Assembly: GCA_036571765.1 (NCBI GenBank)
Contig: BROE01000019.1
Location: forward strand, 2,367,684 to 2,431,683
DNA length: 64,000 bases
From: Plecoglossus altivelis
Taxonomy: Eukaryota > Chordata > Actinopteri > Osmeriformes > Plecoglossidae
Direction: 5' to 3'
A program made the position numbers and the translations under genes. This document shows, one piece after another, positions 1 through 12,297 of this stretch (the stretch's first letter is position 1; each line of letters opens with the position of its first letter). Under the pieces are notes generated by a model that was not told where the DNA came from, made no database searches, and was given only the letters and a program-made list of their open reading frames with translations.

Positions 1-245
1 TGGGTGTGTGTAGCGGTGTGGGTGTGTAGCAGTGTGTGGATGGGTGTAGCAGTGTGGGTGGGTTTGCGGGTGGGTGTAGCAATGTGGGTGTGTAGCAGTG
101 TGGGTGTGTAGCAGTGTGGGTGGGTGTGTACCAGTGTGTGTGTAGCAGTGTGGGTGAGTGGGTGTGTGTGTGTGTAGCAGTGTGTGTGTGTTTATATGTA
201 GCAGTGTGTGTGTGTGTAGCAGTGATGGAGTGTGTGTGTGCGCAG
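1..245. repeat. TG-rich minisatellite in the last visible intron of slc43a2
   Basis: Degenerate tandem units built on GTGTAGCAGTGTGGGTG repeat from the window edge to the donor side of the last visible slc43a2 exon. It lies in the intron that should lead to the final coding exon outside the window. The short ORFs here only translate the repeat. Confidence 0.85.
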
Positions 246-255
246 CAGTTCCTAC

Positions 256-485
256 CCAGAGTGGGTCTCCTTCCAGGGGTCCCATCATAGCCATGAAGAG
301 CGGCTGCTGCAGCAGAGCGAACAGGGCGCTGACCAGAGACTGCATCCCTGTCAGGCTGCCAAACTGACCAGACGGGTACCTGCACAGAGCAGGGAACCAC
401 ACAGACATTTGGATCGTTAGTTCAGGGGGAACTTTCTGAGTGGTGAAGCATTTCAAATGTGTGTCTGGAGTGTGTTACCTGTATA

Positions 486-516
<31 letters not shown>

Positions 517-3500
517 CACTTACACAGCGGCATAGAGACCTCCTGTGGCTGAGTGGATGAATCCTCGGACAACAGTGTGCAGGACGAATGATAGAATCTG
601 TGGAGAGATAGAGAAGCAGAGGGAGGAGTGATGAGTAGTTCATCAGTCAGCTTGTCCTTCTCCACAAGATCACTCTGAAGAAAGCAGCCATGTCAGCTGC
701 AATTACACACACTTGCCTGTAGATGGAGACAATGTACTGGCAAGAGATATATCCTCATGCTCATGCTCAGAGCACCATGTAACTCTATCCATAAAATGAT
801 GTGAGAACATCTAGAATGTCAATTTGAGTGACAATTTAATGGGCCACTCACCTGAAGAGGGAGGTTGGGCACCAGGCAAGTGATGCCAAATCCCACCAAT
901 AGGACATTGGTGACAATGAAGGCTCTCATTGCATTTGTCACCTTCTGGATGGTCTTATCTCTACGCTTTGGCTTGGACTGGTCCCTGAGGAGAAGGGGAG
1001 GAGAAAACAGTCAAAACCCAAATCCAACACTGAAAGGTCATTAGTACACCCACAACATCATGGCCCTCCATTAGCTATGTTCATCGGACCTTAACCCACG
1101 AGAGGCTCAGAGAGGCTCAGATCTAGAGGCAGATGTAGGGGGGGGGGGGGAGCAGGGTCCTGCAGCTGGTGGGGACTTACTTGATGCTGGGCTCCTTCTC
1201 CTCGTCTCCATCATCACAGTCCTTCAGCTTCCAGTCCATGATCTGACCAATGACGGGGGTGGTCATCAGGCAGAGTAGCTGCAGCACCCCAAAGATGGAG
1301 GAGTACAGACTCACTGGGGGAGGGGGAGGAGGGGGAGGAGGAGGAGGAGGAGGAGGAGAGAGAATGGTAAGATGGAGGGATGGGGAGAGAGAGAGAGGGA
1401 GAGGCAAGGTTATTTGCACAGCCTGGACATAGTTTTTGGTTAATGACTGTGGCTGTGGAGTTAATGAGTAGGTGTCCTTGGTTAATAACTACTTCTAATG
1501 GCACCAGAACATGGGTTGAACCTCCATGCTGAAGGACACCCCAGGGACAGGCTCAGAAGTCTACAGAGCAGATCAAGCGTTGGCAGTAAACAAGGTGACA
1601 GGGTTTAAAAAAATCTAAAAGCAAACTACGCAAGCAGTCGTGGAAAACCAACGTGTTGGAGTCAGAGCTCAGAGTGGCCTGTTACGTTAGAAACGTTTAT
1701 TAGGGTTAAGTTGCTAGAGTTAGCATGCTAAACCGTCCGCTTGAACGCTAGCATTAGATGCTAACGTTAGCCGGCTAAAACCGGTGCGCTGAGGCCAAAG
1801 CTCAGCCTACGTCATAAGGTCTGCGGTCTTACCGACTTCCATCCTCTCCACTGCAAACGCAGCCGAGAAGATTGGCAAAGGTCAAGGGGGGAAAGAAAGA
1901 GGAAGAGGGACGAGAGGAACATCGTCAAATAGGTCAAACAGCTGGCCCAAAGAACGTCACATGGTCAAATCGCCATGGAGTCGCAAGGTGTTAAACCCAA
2001 ACGCCGCGCGCGCACACACACCTGTGTTGAGGTCTCCGTCGCTGAGGGACTCCAGGATGTTGTTCATGGCCCCCATGTAGAAGATGAGGCGCAGCTGGGT
2101 AATGGACATGGTCACCAGGCTCAGGATGAAGAGAGGACTGCTGATGCTGTGCAGGAAAGACCCGGCTACAGATGGCATAAAGGAAGGAGAGACGGAGAGA
2201 GGGAAAGAACAATTGAGATCGAGACGTCATCAAACAAAGACGTCAATACTTTCGTTTCAAGGAGAGGGAGAAAGGAAACCAGGGGAAAACATCAAATTCA
2301 ACCTAATAGAGAAACAAAAATAAAATGTAACCAGAGAGGATATTGGGAAGATTCTCATTTGGAGGTAACAGGTTTGTAAGAGGTTCAAGATCTGGTATGA
2401 AGGAGGATGAAGGTTCCTTACACTCCTCTTCTTTGCACTGCACCTCCAGGTCTGTGGTGGACAGGCAGAGCTTGTTTCCTTCCTTAGGGACCTGCTCCCT
2501 CTCCTTCAGGGCGTTGCCCACGCTCAGGCGACGCCCCACCGTCGTCACCTGCTGGTAGAACTGCTTCCCGGTGATCTTGTGATCGAATCCCAGCCAGCTG
2601 AATTTGATCTTTACACTGGAGGGAGGAAGGGAAGAAGGGAGGAAAAGCGAGTAGTGAGAGAGTTGGTAGGGTAAGGTGGGGAGGATAGACAGAACCAGAG
2701 ATAGAAAGATAAGAGAGAGAATGAAAGGTGAGCGTGAGGTGACAAAAAAAAAAATCTCGGGTAAAGTGACTCGGCAAGACACTACACAGAGACAAAACTT
2801 TACTGTATTTACACAAGATCACACACACATACAAACACACATACACACACACACCTAAGTACCAACAATCTAACCTCAACCTGGAATTTATTCTGCCAAC
2901 GCAAGGCACATTCCATTGCATTTATTGCAAAGATTTTACATGCAGCACAAATGGACAAAGGCACACACCAATAGAGAAAGGCACACATCACTGGGGGCCC
3001 ATGTGTGCTTTTACCTTCTTACTATACCAAGCCAATTAAGGACATGTTCATATTTACAGTAATGGCCTAACAAGGCACTGAGGCCTCTTCAACAAATGTA
3101 ATAAAAAATGTAAGGCCACAAATATTTGGCTAACAAACGTCTGTAGGCTGCCACACGAAGCTGCAACACATCCTTGAGCCGCCCAAAACAAATGCAATTC
3201 CTAGTCAGAGATGGTGGTATTGAGTCCTCTAATGAAGGTATTGGAGATAAAGGGATGAGCGTGTACACGCGAGTACGTACGCGCGTGTATACGTGTGTGC
3301 GTGTCTTACGTGTAGTCCATATCCTCTGGTCCAGGGAAGGGCTCCAGGGGCCAGTTGAAGAAGCAGTTGAGGAAGACAAGGCCGGCACAGGCCGCCCACA
3401 CCACCAGGATAGTGATGAAGGTCACACCCAGGTCATAGATCACCTGCGCAAACAACAACACTGTCAACAACTATCTGGAACGCGAGTCTTGCGAAACGCT

Positions 3501-4590
3501 GGCACAGAATCTCTGCTAACGTGCGGTTGTTTGTGTTGCTAGTATTGATCCCTGGCTGACGTCAGCAAAATCATTTCGTCAGATTCGGATGGTCACAGCG
3601 CTGGCCATTTAGGAGACAGGTCTCTGCTCAAAAACCGTGTGTGTGTGTGTGTGTGTGTGCATGTTATACCTTGAGTCCAGGGAATGTAACAGCAGAAGAA
3701 GCATAGGAGCCAATCATCAGGGCTATGAAGGTGGAACGCAGGTCCCCAAACATACTGGGCAACTAGAGAGAGAGAGGAAGGAGATGAGAGAGAGAGAGGA
3801 TGGAGGGAGAGAGACACAGAAAGAGAGAGTGCGATAAGTGTTATTTCACAATCTCTTACAAAGTGGGGGGAAAAAAACACGTGGCAAAACAATTTTTCTG
3901 TCGACATCCCTAAAGGACAATGACATAATCCCAGGAGACTGGTCCTCCCATTCCCTTCATCTCCTTCTTTCAAATGAGACTCTGGGTCTTTAATCTCCCT
4001 GTTTCCAAGGCTGGAGGGAGCGAGTGAGGGCATGCGCAAGATATGTTTTCGCGGAGATGAAGACGTTGTTCAAAGGCAAGAAGGATGGGAGTGGGGGCGT
4101 TGCCCTTAAGCCAGAGAGTTGGGAAAGGTACAGTCTGCACATTCTTTGGTTCTATTTGGGGAGGGGGGACAAGTGTTGGGGGGGGGGGGGGGGCAGAGAA
4201 TGACGGAGCTGGGGAGCTGAGGAGAGAGGAGACAGGGACAGGATGGTACAAGGTGCCACCTCCAGCGTCGGGGGACTGTGGGAACAGATTAGCCCGTCCT
4301 GCTGGAGACTGAGAGTGACACGAGGGGATGCGTGCACGAGAGACAGACAGACAGACAGACAGAGACTGGTTAACCCTATACAACGAGAACAGAGGGGAAA
4401 ATACTGCAGGACTGGCGAAAGAATGAAAGAAGAGAAAAAGAGAGATGCAAGAGTGATGGAATGGAGGAGAGAGGGGGAAAGGAGATAGAGTGAAATCAAC
4501 GATGGGCCTACTTTTACAATCACTGGAGTGTTCAATCTGCTCTGTCTATCGAGACACTGAAAAACAACACCCATTCAATTACATAACCCA

Positions 4591-4621
<31 letters not shown>

Positions 4622-7600
4622 TGCTTGGGTCTGCGTGTGTGGGACCAGTCTTTATTGTTTACCCTGAGGTTCCCCCCATCCCTATGGAGATCCCGGACCA
4701 CCGTCCCTAAAACGCCACACCACCCAGAACCTTCCAGGAAATCTTCTACAGCCTTGCCTTCCAAGGACCAGCACAGTGAGTAAGAGCCTAATGATTAACA
4801 TATCTGGGCCGTGTGTTCATAAAGGCTTCAGGATGTGTGGAAGGGGAGGGGGGGTGGGGTGACTTTTCTGCAAGCTTGATCTTGATTTGATCAACAGGAA
4901 TGTAACTCAAGCCTCCTCTGTTAAAAGAGCCTTTTCATTGGCGAGGAGAAGAGTCTTTTTACTGAGCGATATCACCATGACACAGCCATGGACTGTGTCC
5001 TGGGAAACAGGGGACATGAGGTGGAGGAGGAGGAAAAGGAGAAGACGAGGGGAGGAATGTGGAAGAAGAGTGATTGGTGGACAGTGGGAGCTCTAGTGAA
5101 TCCAATTTATTAGACCTTTCATTGTCTTGTTCTGTCCTTTGGTCTGTCTTTCTTCCTCCTTGTCTTGTAAATAGTTCACTGGAGCTCCAGCATGTGTTTT
5201 TTTCCGTCAACGTTCCCTTCCAGTAGTTTGCGCGTGGGCTTCTGAAAAGTGTGTTTCTGTGGGTTGGAAATGACGTGTGCAGTGAGACGAATTTGTCTGT
5301 CATCCACTCTCACGTTGTCCTCCGTACATGCTTAATAGGATACCAATGGATGGTTAGTGGAACACAAGCGAGGCGGACTGCCCAGACAGATAGTGCAGAA
5401 TGGTGGGTGAGGGAAGAGAGCGAGCGAGAGAACTCAAGTCGTTTGAAAATCAATACAAAGTGAATCAAACTCTTCAGAGGCAACAGACGCCAGCTTCCTG
5501 CTGATTCAAGGAAATTAACGACTCGCGAAAAACAATCGATCGCGACAGGTGTAAATGTCACGAACCCTTCCTTCCCTTCCCAAACATTTGGCGTACAGAC
5601 TACAGAAATGCTGACCAACAAGGAACGAGCGCTCACCGTGAGGGAAGTGAACGTCATGCACATGCCCCCGAATCCGTTGAACGTCAGAGCGATGAAGATG
5701 AGTACTGAGAGGTCTGGGGGGGGGGGGGGGGACAAGAACAAAGTTAGGAAGTGAGAACACCCCCACACACACACACACACACCACCACCACCACAGAGAA
5801 GCGCGCGCACACCGCGTCTGGTCTGATAGAACTCACCGTTAGGGTTGTAGGCTCCGTAGGCAATGAGAAGGCAGGAGAAACCGAAACAGGTGCTGGAACA
5901 GAGACACACTTTCCAGTCACGTAGGTTACGTGGACATAATGTAGATATGCTATGAATGTGCTATGTATAGTACAGTACATTCACTGTAGACATGATCAAC
6001 TGTCTAAACTCTCAACACACACTCACACACAAACTCTCACCGACAGCAAACAAACCATCAGTATATCTCACACACAGAATGTCAGAGTGCGTTCTTGTGC
6101 GCTCGCACGCCACCCTCTTTGTCGCGTAAATGTACGCATCCTATTTTCCCACCCTTCCCTAGCGCCCGCACGCCCGCTCAGTCTCACCTGCCCAGGAGGC
6201 GGAGTTTGCGGGGGCCGTACTTGTCCATGACGATGCCCAGGGGCAGGGTGATGGCACTGAGGAGGAAGGAGCCCACAGTGAAGGCCATGTTAAGCATCTC
6301 GTCCTGCTCCTTGCAGATCAGCCAGCCGTTCATCCGCATGAGGCCCTCGGGGGCCAGGGGCCGCGCCTCCACGCCGTCGCCCAGGCCTATCACATTGGTG
6401 TCCAGCTCGTGGTAGAAGTCGGCGAACTCATCCTCCGAGGCCAGAGGCGCTACCGGGGGCGATGACATGTTGTAGGAGGTGGCGTTGCCTGGGGGAGAAG
6501 AGAGGGAGAGAGAAAGAAAGCGAGAGAGAGAGAGAGAGATATGTGGTGTGTTATTCTGGTTGATGGGTGGCTTGTTTGTGGGTGTGTGTTGACAAGTGTC
6601 GGACGAAAACAGGATTCTACCACCCAGGCATGAAATCCATCCCCAGTTGATATTATGTGAGACATTTTCCCTGTATTAATAAAACTGTCATCAGTTTAAG
6701 CTCCTCCCACAAGGTTGTGTCACTTCCTGCGAGAGCAGTACTAGAGAACCGCTCAGAGTGTTCACACACCTGTTTGAAGAGGGATGTTCCAGTTGACATG
6801 CCCCCACCACCACCACTACCCTCCCCGTGTCCGTGAAAAGTTGTTGCCATGGTGACACGCTTTGCGGGTGATGACTCGAGTCGTTCACAGCATTCCGTCA
6901 TGCCCCCTCACACAAGCTCTCTCTGGCACTCGCACACATGCAGTCACGCGCTTCAGAGTCGACATCTAGTCACAGGTCCACACAATCTACACCTTGACCT
7001 TGGCCATTACCTGACGAAGCCCGAGTCAGCAGAGACAAATCTGGTTGAAACTGCAACATCGTGTTTTACAGTGGTGTAAAAAATCAAAAAGAGATAAGGA
7101 CACGCACACAAACGCACACACGTTGAATAAGATATGAGATAAGGAGCAGAAGAGCCAATCACTCTGATCATTTTGTGTGTGTGTGTGCGTGTGTGTCCAA
7201 GTGACTCTTACGTAAGAACTACCTCTGTGGTCCTTGCCAGTCAAAATCCCTCCCACACCCACATACTGTTCACACACGCACACACACACAATGTATTAAG
7301 CAAGCGTACTCTGGGTGAGTGACCTGCGACTGCATAAAATGCCTCAGCAGAACACAACATTGGTCATTGATCACGTAGTGTTCCAGTCTGCAAAACAACT
7401 TCCTCACAGTACGGGCCGGGATTTGCAAGCGCATGAGAGGAGAGCAAATAGACAAAAGGAGAACCGAGAGAAGACCAAACGCTCAGACGTTGGCCAGACA
7501 GACACGACCAAACTGAAGCACGGTGTTGGAACAGAGCTACCGAGTGATGAGTCAGAGAGAGAGAGAGATAGGGAGATAGTGAGAGGGAGAGAGAGAAAGA

Positions 7601-10187
7601 AAGAGAGAGGGAGAGTGAAAGAGAGGTGGAGAACTCAAGAGAAAAAGAGAGAGAGACAGGGAGGGCCGAGAGAAAGAGAGAGAGGAAAGAAAGGGAGGTT
7701 TAACAGCGCATGACTGCCTGCGTCGGTGAGATGCATCAGGGGGGAGTCGCTGGGACCCTTCAGCGTTCACCCTGACACAGCAACAACAGCATGTCAGCAG
7801 GCCGCTGGAAGGGTGGCAAGGGGGGGGGCGGTGGTAAGGGGGCGTGGGGCAGGGGGGTAGGGACTGTGTGACGGAGGGTGTGGGAGGAGCGGGCAGGATA
7901 TGGAGTGAGCGAAGACCAGTCGGCGACCAGCACGGTGATCAGAGGTCTGGCGGTGACAAAGGCACGGTGAGGAGGGTGAGGTGTCAGAATGTGGCAGGGG
8001 CTACGAGCCAGGGACATTCACTGGGTCAGACCAAGCCCAGCTTCTGACTCGCGTGACTCAAATAACCGCCCCCCCCTACCGGTCCCACCCTCCTCCATCG
8101 CTGCATCTCCCACCGCAATTTCTCAATCTCACTGTGCCGATCCCTCTGTTCACTAGATCATCCAACCCTCCTCTCCCTCCCTCCTTGTAAATCACCCTAC
8201 ACCGCTCGTATCCCGGTGTGAAGTGGGACTGACGCGCTTCACGCCATCCCGCCACGGCCGGACCCGCCGCTAGCCAAGCCCCCTGGGATTCTGTGAATGA
8301 ACCTGGGCCGTGCAACCTCTTTTCCAGGAGGACTTCACACACGCCTGCCAGCTCACCTGGTCCTCGCACTCTGTCGAAGAACAGACTATCACAGGCCTGA
8401 TACTATCACCAAGCACGCCCCCTCTCCACGGCAATGTGGCTGGCTGACCGCACATGCGACAGAGTGTGTTGCACGCGTTTGAGTGGGTGTGTGTGTGAGT
8501 GCGTGCGTGCTCACTATCACCATCTTGCCCATGAGCAGATAGCAGACGCCCTCAATCAGCAGAAACTGAAAGATAGACAGAGATGCACCATATACATACA
8601 ATGGATTCCTTCTCTGTGGTTGTGAACAACAACACCGGTGACCTTTGACAAAGGACGTTTGAGAACTTTGAGCGCTTCCCTTTCTCATCTCCTCTATCTT
8701 TCAAGACTATTTGCATTGAAGGACTGCAACGGAGAAATATCACAAGAGCTTATCAAAAACGGCCCGGTCAAGAGACTGGGAAAGAAAAGGTTGTCAGAAC
8801 AACTGAACAAAGACTGACTAACACATCACGTTAGACAGAAGTGAGAAGGAGAAAGAGGAAGGGGAGCTTTCGAAAAAAAATGCCCCGCACATCTGGTTTC
8901 CCTGACCTCACGGAGTCAGTGCACGTTCACATGCCTTGCCTACACACTTTTGATGAGCCAGCTGTACAAAGTTCTCCGTCCGTTCCGCTGACAAGGACAA
9001 TGACATTTCCTCCCCTGCTCTACTCGGTGGCTACGCAAAGCTTTTTGGAACGTCTGAACTGGATGGCTTCGTTGGCCTCGGCCATTTAGGGTGAGAACAC
9101 ATGATTCGCACTGATGCCAGAGAGGGTCATGTGACCAACGCATCTCGGTGGAATCCCTCCCTTTGTCCTTCCTCCCTCCCCCTCCCCTCACTCCATTCCC
9201 CTTTATCTCGCCATCTTCCCCGATCTACCAGGCACTCTCTCTCTATCCAGGTTTATCGGTAGACTTTAAACCACATTATTACCTGTTATTAAACTCCCGT
9301 TAACTCTCTCCCGGACTATCTATCGCTCCACGTGCACCAGAGCTGACGTAGTGTCACCGGCATGTTACATCATCGCAGAGGGACGCGTGGGTGGCCTGAA
9401 CTCGGACGAAAACCATGGCGCCTCAAGTCCGATGCCTGACCCCATCAAGGGTCGAGCTAATGTAGCGTGACCGGTACGGTCTGTTCAGAAGAAGCTACTG
9501 GCAGGGGCAATTACCACATCCTCCAACCTATTGGTCAATCCACTGCTTTATTTATTGATGACCTCATCAGTGTGAGACGTGTGTGCGTGAGGTGCAAGCT
9601 TTTTGATCAGCAGACAGAGAGAGCACTGTCTGGTGAGAGAGCGCTGTCTGGTAAGAGAGCGCTGTCTGGTGAGAGAGCGCTGTCTGGTGAGAGAGCGCGG
9701 TCAGGTGAGAGAGCGCTGTCTGGTGAGAGAGCGCTGTCTGGTGAGAGAGCGCTGTCTGGTGAGAGAGTGCTGTCTGGTGAGAGACCGTTGTCTGGTGAGC
9801 TCAGTGTCTGCATTCAGAGACCTCAGCTGGAACTCTGGGCACCTTCCAAACCCCACTTAGGGAAGAGAAAAAATATGCCCAACTTTCTTGTCCTTATTGT
9901 CTTGTTTCATTCCCTCGTCCTCTCTCTCTCTCTCTCTCTCTAAAACACACACATGCGCTCTTGACCTGTTCTGACTAGGGCCTTTGTACACATCGGTCCT
10001 ACCTTTGTGCTGAAGTGGGTTCTTACCATTAGCAGAACAAAGCCAAGGAAAGAAGAGACTAAGAGAGAGAGAGAGAGAGAGACAGAAAGAAAGAAAGAAA
10101 GAAAGAAAGAAAAAGAAAGAAAGACACAGAGAAAGAGAGAGAGAAAGAAAGAAAGAGAAAGAGAGAGAGAGAGAGAAAGAAAGACAA

Positions 10188-10228
<41 letters not shown>

Positions 10229-11348
10229 TAGAGAGAGAAAGGAGGGAGTGGTGATAAGGCGAGAGCTGTTGGAAGTCTCAAAGGGCTCAGACAGACAACA
10301 ACCAACCACAGCCTCATCCTGCAGAAAACCAACGGCTCATCAGTTACTGTATCTTATCTATGACCTCAACAGTCGGTCTATCAGTTCCCTGTCTGCGGAG
10401 TAGAGAGTCCCTTACTATCTGGCGGAGTAGGAAATCCATTCCATTAGTGCTAAGGTTGGAAGGTTGAGTAACCATGCCTGCAGAAAAATCCCATGCTGTA
10501 GGAGCTTGGCTGGTTCACATGTCTAACCTTGTGTTTCCTCTCTCTCTCTGTCTCTCTCTCTCTCTCTCTCTCGCTCCCGCTCTCTCTGTCTCTCACGCCA
10601 GCGTAAGTCACACAAACATCCTCACGGTTGATTTCGCTGGTCTAATTTCCCCTCCTGTGGGTGTCATTCCTTCACATTCTAGTGAGGACTCCAGAGGCTG
10701 CTTATTCTTCCCCCAGAAAAAGGCAGGGGTTGAAAGCCAGGGTCTAGTGACAGGGGACGGGGGGGACGAGGGGACGACTCGGATGGGCCTTCGGTCGTTG
10801 CGAGACAAAGCACGCCAGGCATCCAGCAAAGAGTCTGGTCTCAGGCTGCCTTTAGTCTCCTCTGCATTGTTTCGTTCCTACAACTCCTCTCTCTCTCTCC
10901 CTCACTTTCACACTTCAGCACAACCCCTCACCACCACCATCCATCGCCCCCTCCTCCTCCCCCCCTCCCCATTCCATCACATTGTTGGTCCCTGTTTCAT
11001 TCAGAAGGGGGGTCAGTGGACACAGCCCCCTTGACCCCTCGACCCCCGCTAAAAAGTCCCTCTTCCCGCCTGGACCTGTCTCCACCCCACCCTTAATCTA
11101 GACTGCGAGTGTTCTCGGACCGCTGCAGCACCGGCTACACCGCTAGCTAAAACGACCACCAAAAGTCTCCCTGATGGTTGGGTCTTACCTTCCTCGACGC
11201 ACAAGTAGGAGTAGAAGCCCTCCGATTTGAGCATGATGAGCAGAGACCCCCAGCCCAGCAGCACAGCTGAGAAGAGCAGGTTCTCGATGATGGCCGTCAC
11301 CGCCATCCACCAGCGCCTGGCGAAGGCCGTGGTCAGAGTAGGAGCCAT
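256..11348 (-). CDS. slc43a2: SLC43A2 (LAT4-like) large neutral amino acid transporter, partial at 3' end
   Basis: Sodium-independent facilitative carrier for large neutral amino acids in the plasma membrane, major facilitator fold with about 12 membrane spans. Coding exons on the minus strand, in transcript order: 11348-11189, 6488-6188, 5892-5837, 5713-5637, 3762-3670, 3443-3310, 2615-2422, 2165-2022, 1850-1833 (18 nt), 1313-1181, 984-852, 597-524, 379-256. They sum to 1641 nt (547 codons) with consistent phases. The start MAPTLTTAFARRWWM and first helix ENLLFSAVLLGWGSLL are the SLC43 signature. KFSWLGFDHKITGKQFY, QLRLIFYMGAMNNIL and SIFGVLQLLCLMTTPVIG fit SLC43A2 better than SLC43A1. The last visible residues are GPLEGDPLW; about 50 residues in a final exon lie left of the window. 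The loop after helix 1 is longer than in mammals and carries N-glycosylation motifs (NAT, NMS). Family assignment is firm; the a/b paralog is not resolved. Confidence 0.93.
1141..1151. repeat. Poly-G run in slc43a2 intron
   Basis: An uninterrupted G run on the plus strand just downstream of an slc43a2 donor. Similar runs of 12-16 G occur near 4183, 5716 and 20411. Confidence 0.8.
1833..1850 (-). other. slc43a2: 18-nt microexon of slc43a2
   Basis: In gene sense the sequence TTTGCAG/TGGAGAGGATGGAAGTCG/GTAAGA is a complete acceptor-exon-donor unit. It joins DGDLNT to VSLYSSIFG through VERMEV without changing frame. It sits where human SLC43A1, as I remember it, carries an insertion before the GFYSSVFG block, so it may be an ancestral exon. 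Because it is 18 nt, skipping it would also leave an open frame. Confidence 0.65.
7553..7705 (+). repeat. Polypurine (GA-rich) tract in slc43a2 intron
   Basis: Nearly pure A/G on the plus strand with few pyrimidine interruptions. It lies in the large intron between the first two slc43a2 coding exons (6489-11188). Open frames over it are low-complexity shadows. Confidence 0.85.
8515..8565 (-). other. Possible cryptic or alternative exon in slc43a2 intron
   Basis: In gene sense, TCTTTCAG is followed by 51 nt encoding FLLIEGVCYLLMGKMVI in one frame and then the donor-like GTGAGC. In the phase set by the preceding slc43a2 exon it would meet a TGA within five codons. It would then act as a poison exon rather than a coding one. 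I do not recognise the peptide. Confidence 0.25.
9617..9800. repeat. 18-bp minisatellite in slc43a2 intron
   Basis: About ten tandem copies of GCGCTGTCTGGTGAGAGA with few substitutions. Because the unit is 18 bp, open frames run across it on both strands (ERALSG repeats on plus, SPDSAL repeats on minus). These are repeat artefacts, not a protein gene. Confidence 0.9.
10049..10246 (+). repeat. About 200-bp polypurine GA/GAAA tract in slc43a2 intron
   Basis: Long homopurine tract of GA and GAAA units with only scattered C or T. It creates low-complexity open frames on both strands, which are rejected as genes. Confidence 0.9.
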
Positions 11349-11542
11349 GGTTGCCCGGCTTGGGAGCAGCGGCTGAGGGGTGGTTGCGGGGTGGGTGGTA
11401 CTGGAGATTAGAGAACTGGAGGTGGTGGGGGGGGCAGGGGTAGGTTGACAGACAGGGGGTGCCGGGTGGAGCGAGCAGCAAGGCAAGGGGCCGAAAACGC
11501 TGGACACTTTAGGTCGAGGGAGACTGGAGATATTTCACCGAC
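11189..11542 (-). other. slc43a2: slc43a2 exon with 5'UTR and start codon
   Basis: In gene sense an acceptor CCACAG is followed by about 194 nt of 5'UTR and ATG at 11348. The exon closes with the donor GAAG/GTAAGACC at 11189. The start is chosen because it gives the conserved SLC43 N-terminus. Confidence 0.75.
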
Positions 11543-12297
11543 CTGTGGAGGGGACAGCAGAATAGAAAATGGGGAAGAAGTGTGGGTTATTTCATGGGAA
11601 GGTATTTAAAAGACTAGTAGATTGAGATGACTAGACACTTGATAGACTTTAGACCTTGATAGACATTACCCTATTCTCGTTTGAGAGAATCAGACCATTC
11701 AAACTCCCTGGGGGCGTAAAATACATATGTAGACATGGCTAAATTGCATTTCTAGCAGTATAGATAGCTCCTAGTCACATATATTTTTGAAGGGCATTTT
11801 CAACCGCAGCGAAGACGGTTATGTCATATAAACCCATAAACTAATTGCTGAGAGAGGCAGCCGTGCGTCTTGTAAGCTGGTTCCAGTCGGAGTGACCGGT
11901 TCTTCTCATCTAACCTCCACACAAGGCCTCTGTCTTTCACACAGACCCACCGAACCGCAAGTTTTTCCTGCAATTACTCGGGAAACATAATAGCGCATCT
12001 AGTGGCAAACCCTCACAGTCAACTGCTGTCTGTTTCTCACTCACAGATTCCAGACACACACATCAGTCTCACTAAAACATTGACCCCTCTATGGACTCCT
12101 CCAATTACGATTTGTGGAAATGAAAAAACCCACATGGGCTTTATAGCAGAACTCTAACAACTAAACCAAACTTTCAATAAGACATAACACGTTTTCGAAA
12201 ACTATCATTGGCCAAACATGGGGATTTTTTTCAATAGAGAACATCACTAGTCACAAGTCAAGCTATGTAACTGTTCGGTAATAATGTAAAAAGCTTA

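Noticed and set aside
158..420. Open frames encoding CVCVCSS-type peptides
   Set aside because: They only translate the TG-rich minisatellite and have no family likeness.
9617..9800. Regular repeats resembling a CRISPR array
   Set aside because: Units are contiguous 18-bp copies with no unique spacers, in a vertebrate intron.
9467..9943. 158-codon plus-strand frame with ERALSG repeats
   Set aside because: Produced by the 18-bp minisatellite, which is a multiple of three and so open in several frames on both strands.
9857..10332. Long LSLSLS-rich minus-strand frames
   Set aside because: Translations of the GA/CT microsatellite.
10474..11034. 186-codon plus-strand frame, the longest in the slc43a2 intron
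   Set aside because: Opposite strand to the gene, low-complexity start, no domain, no splice support.
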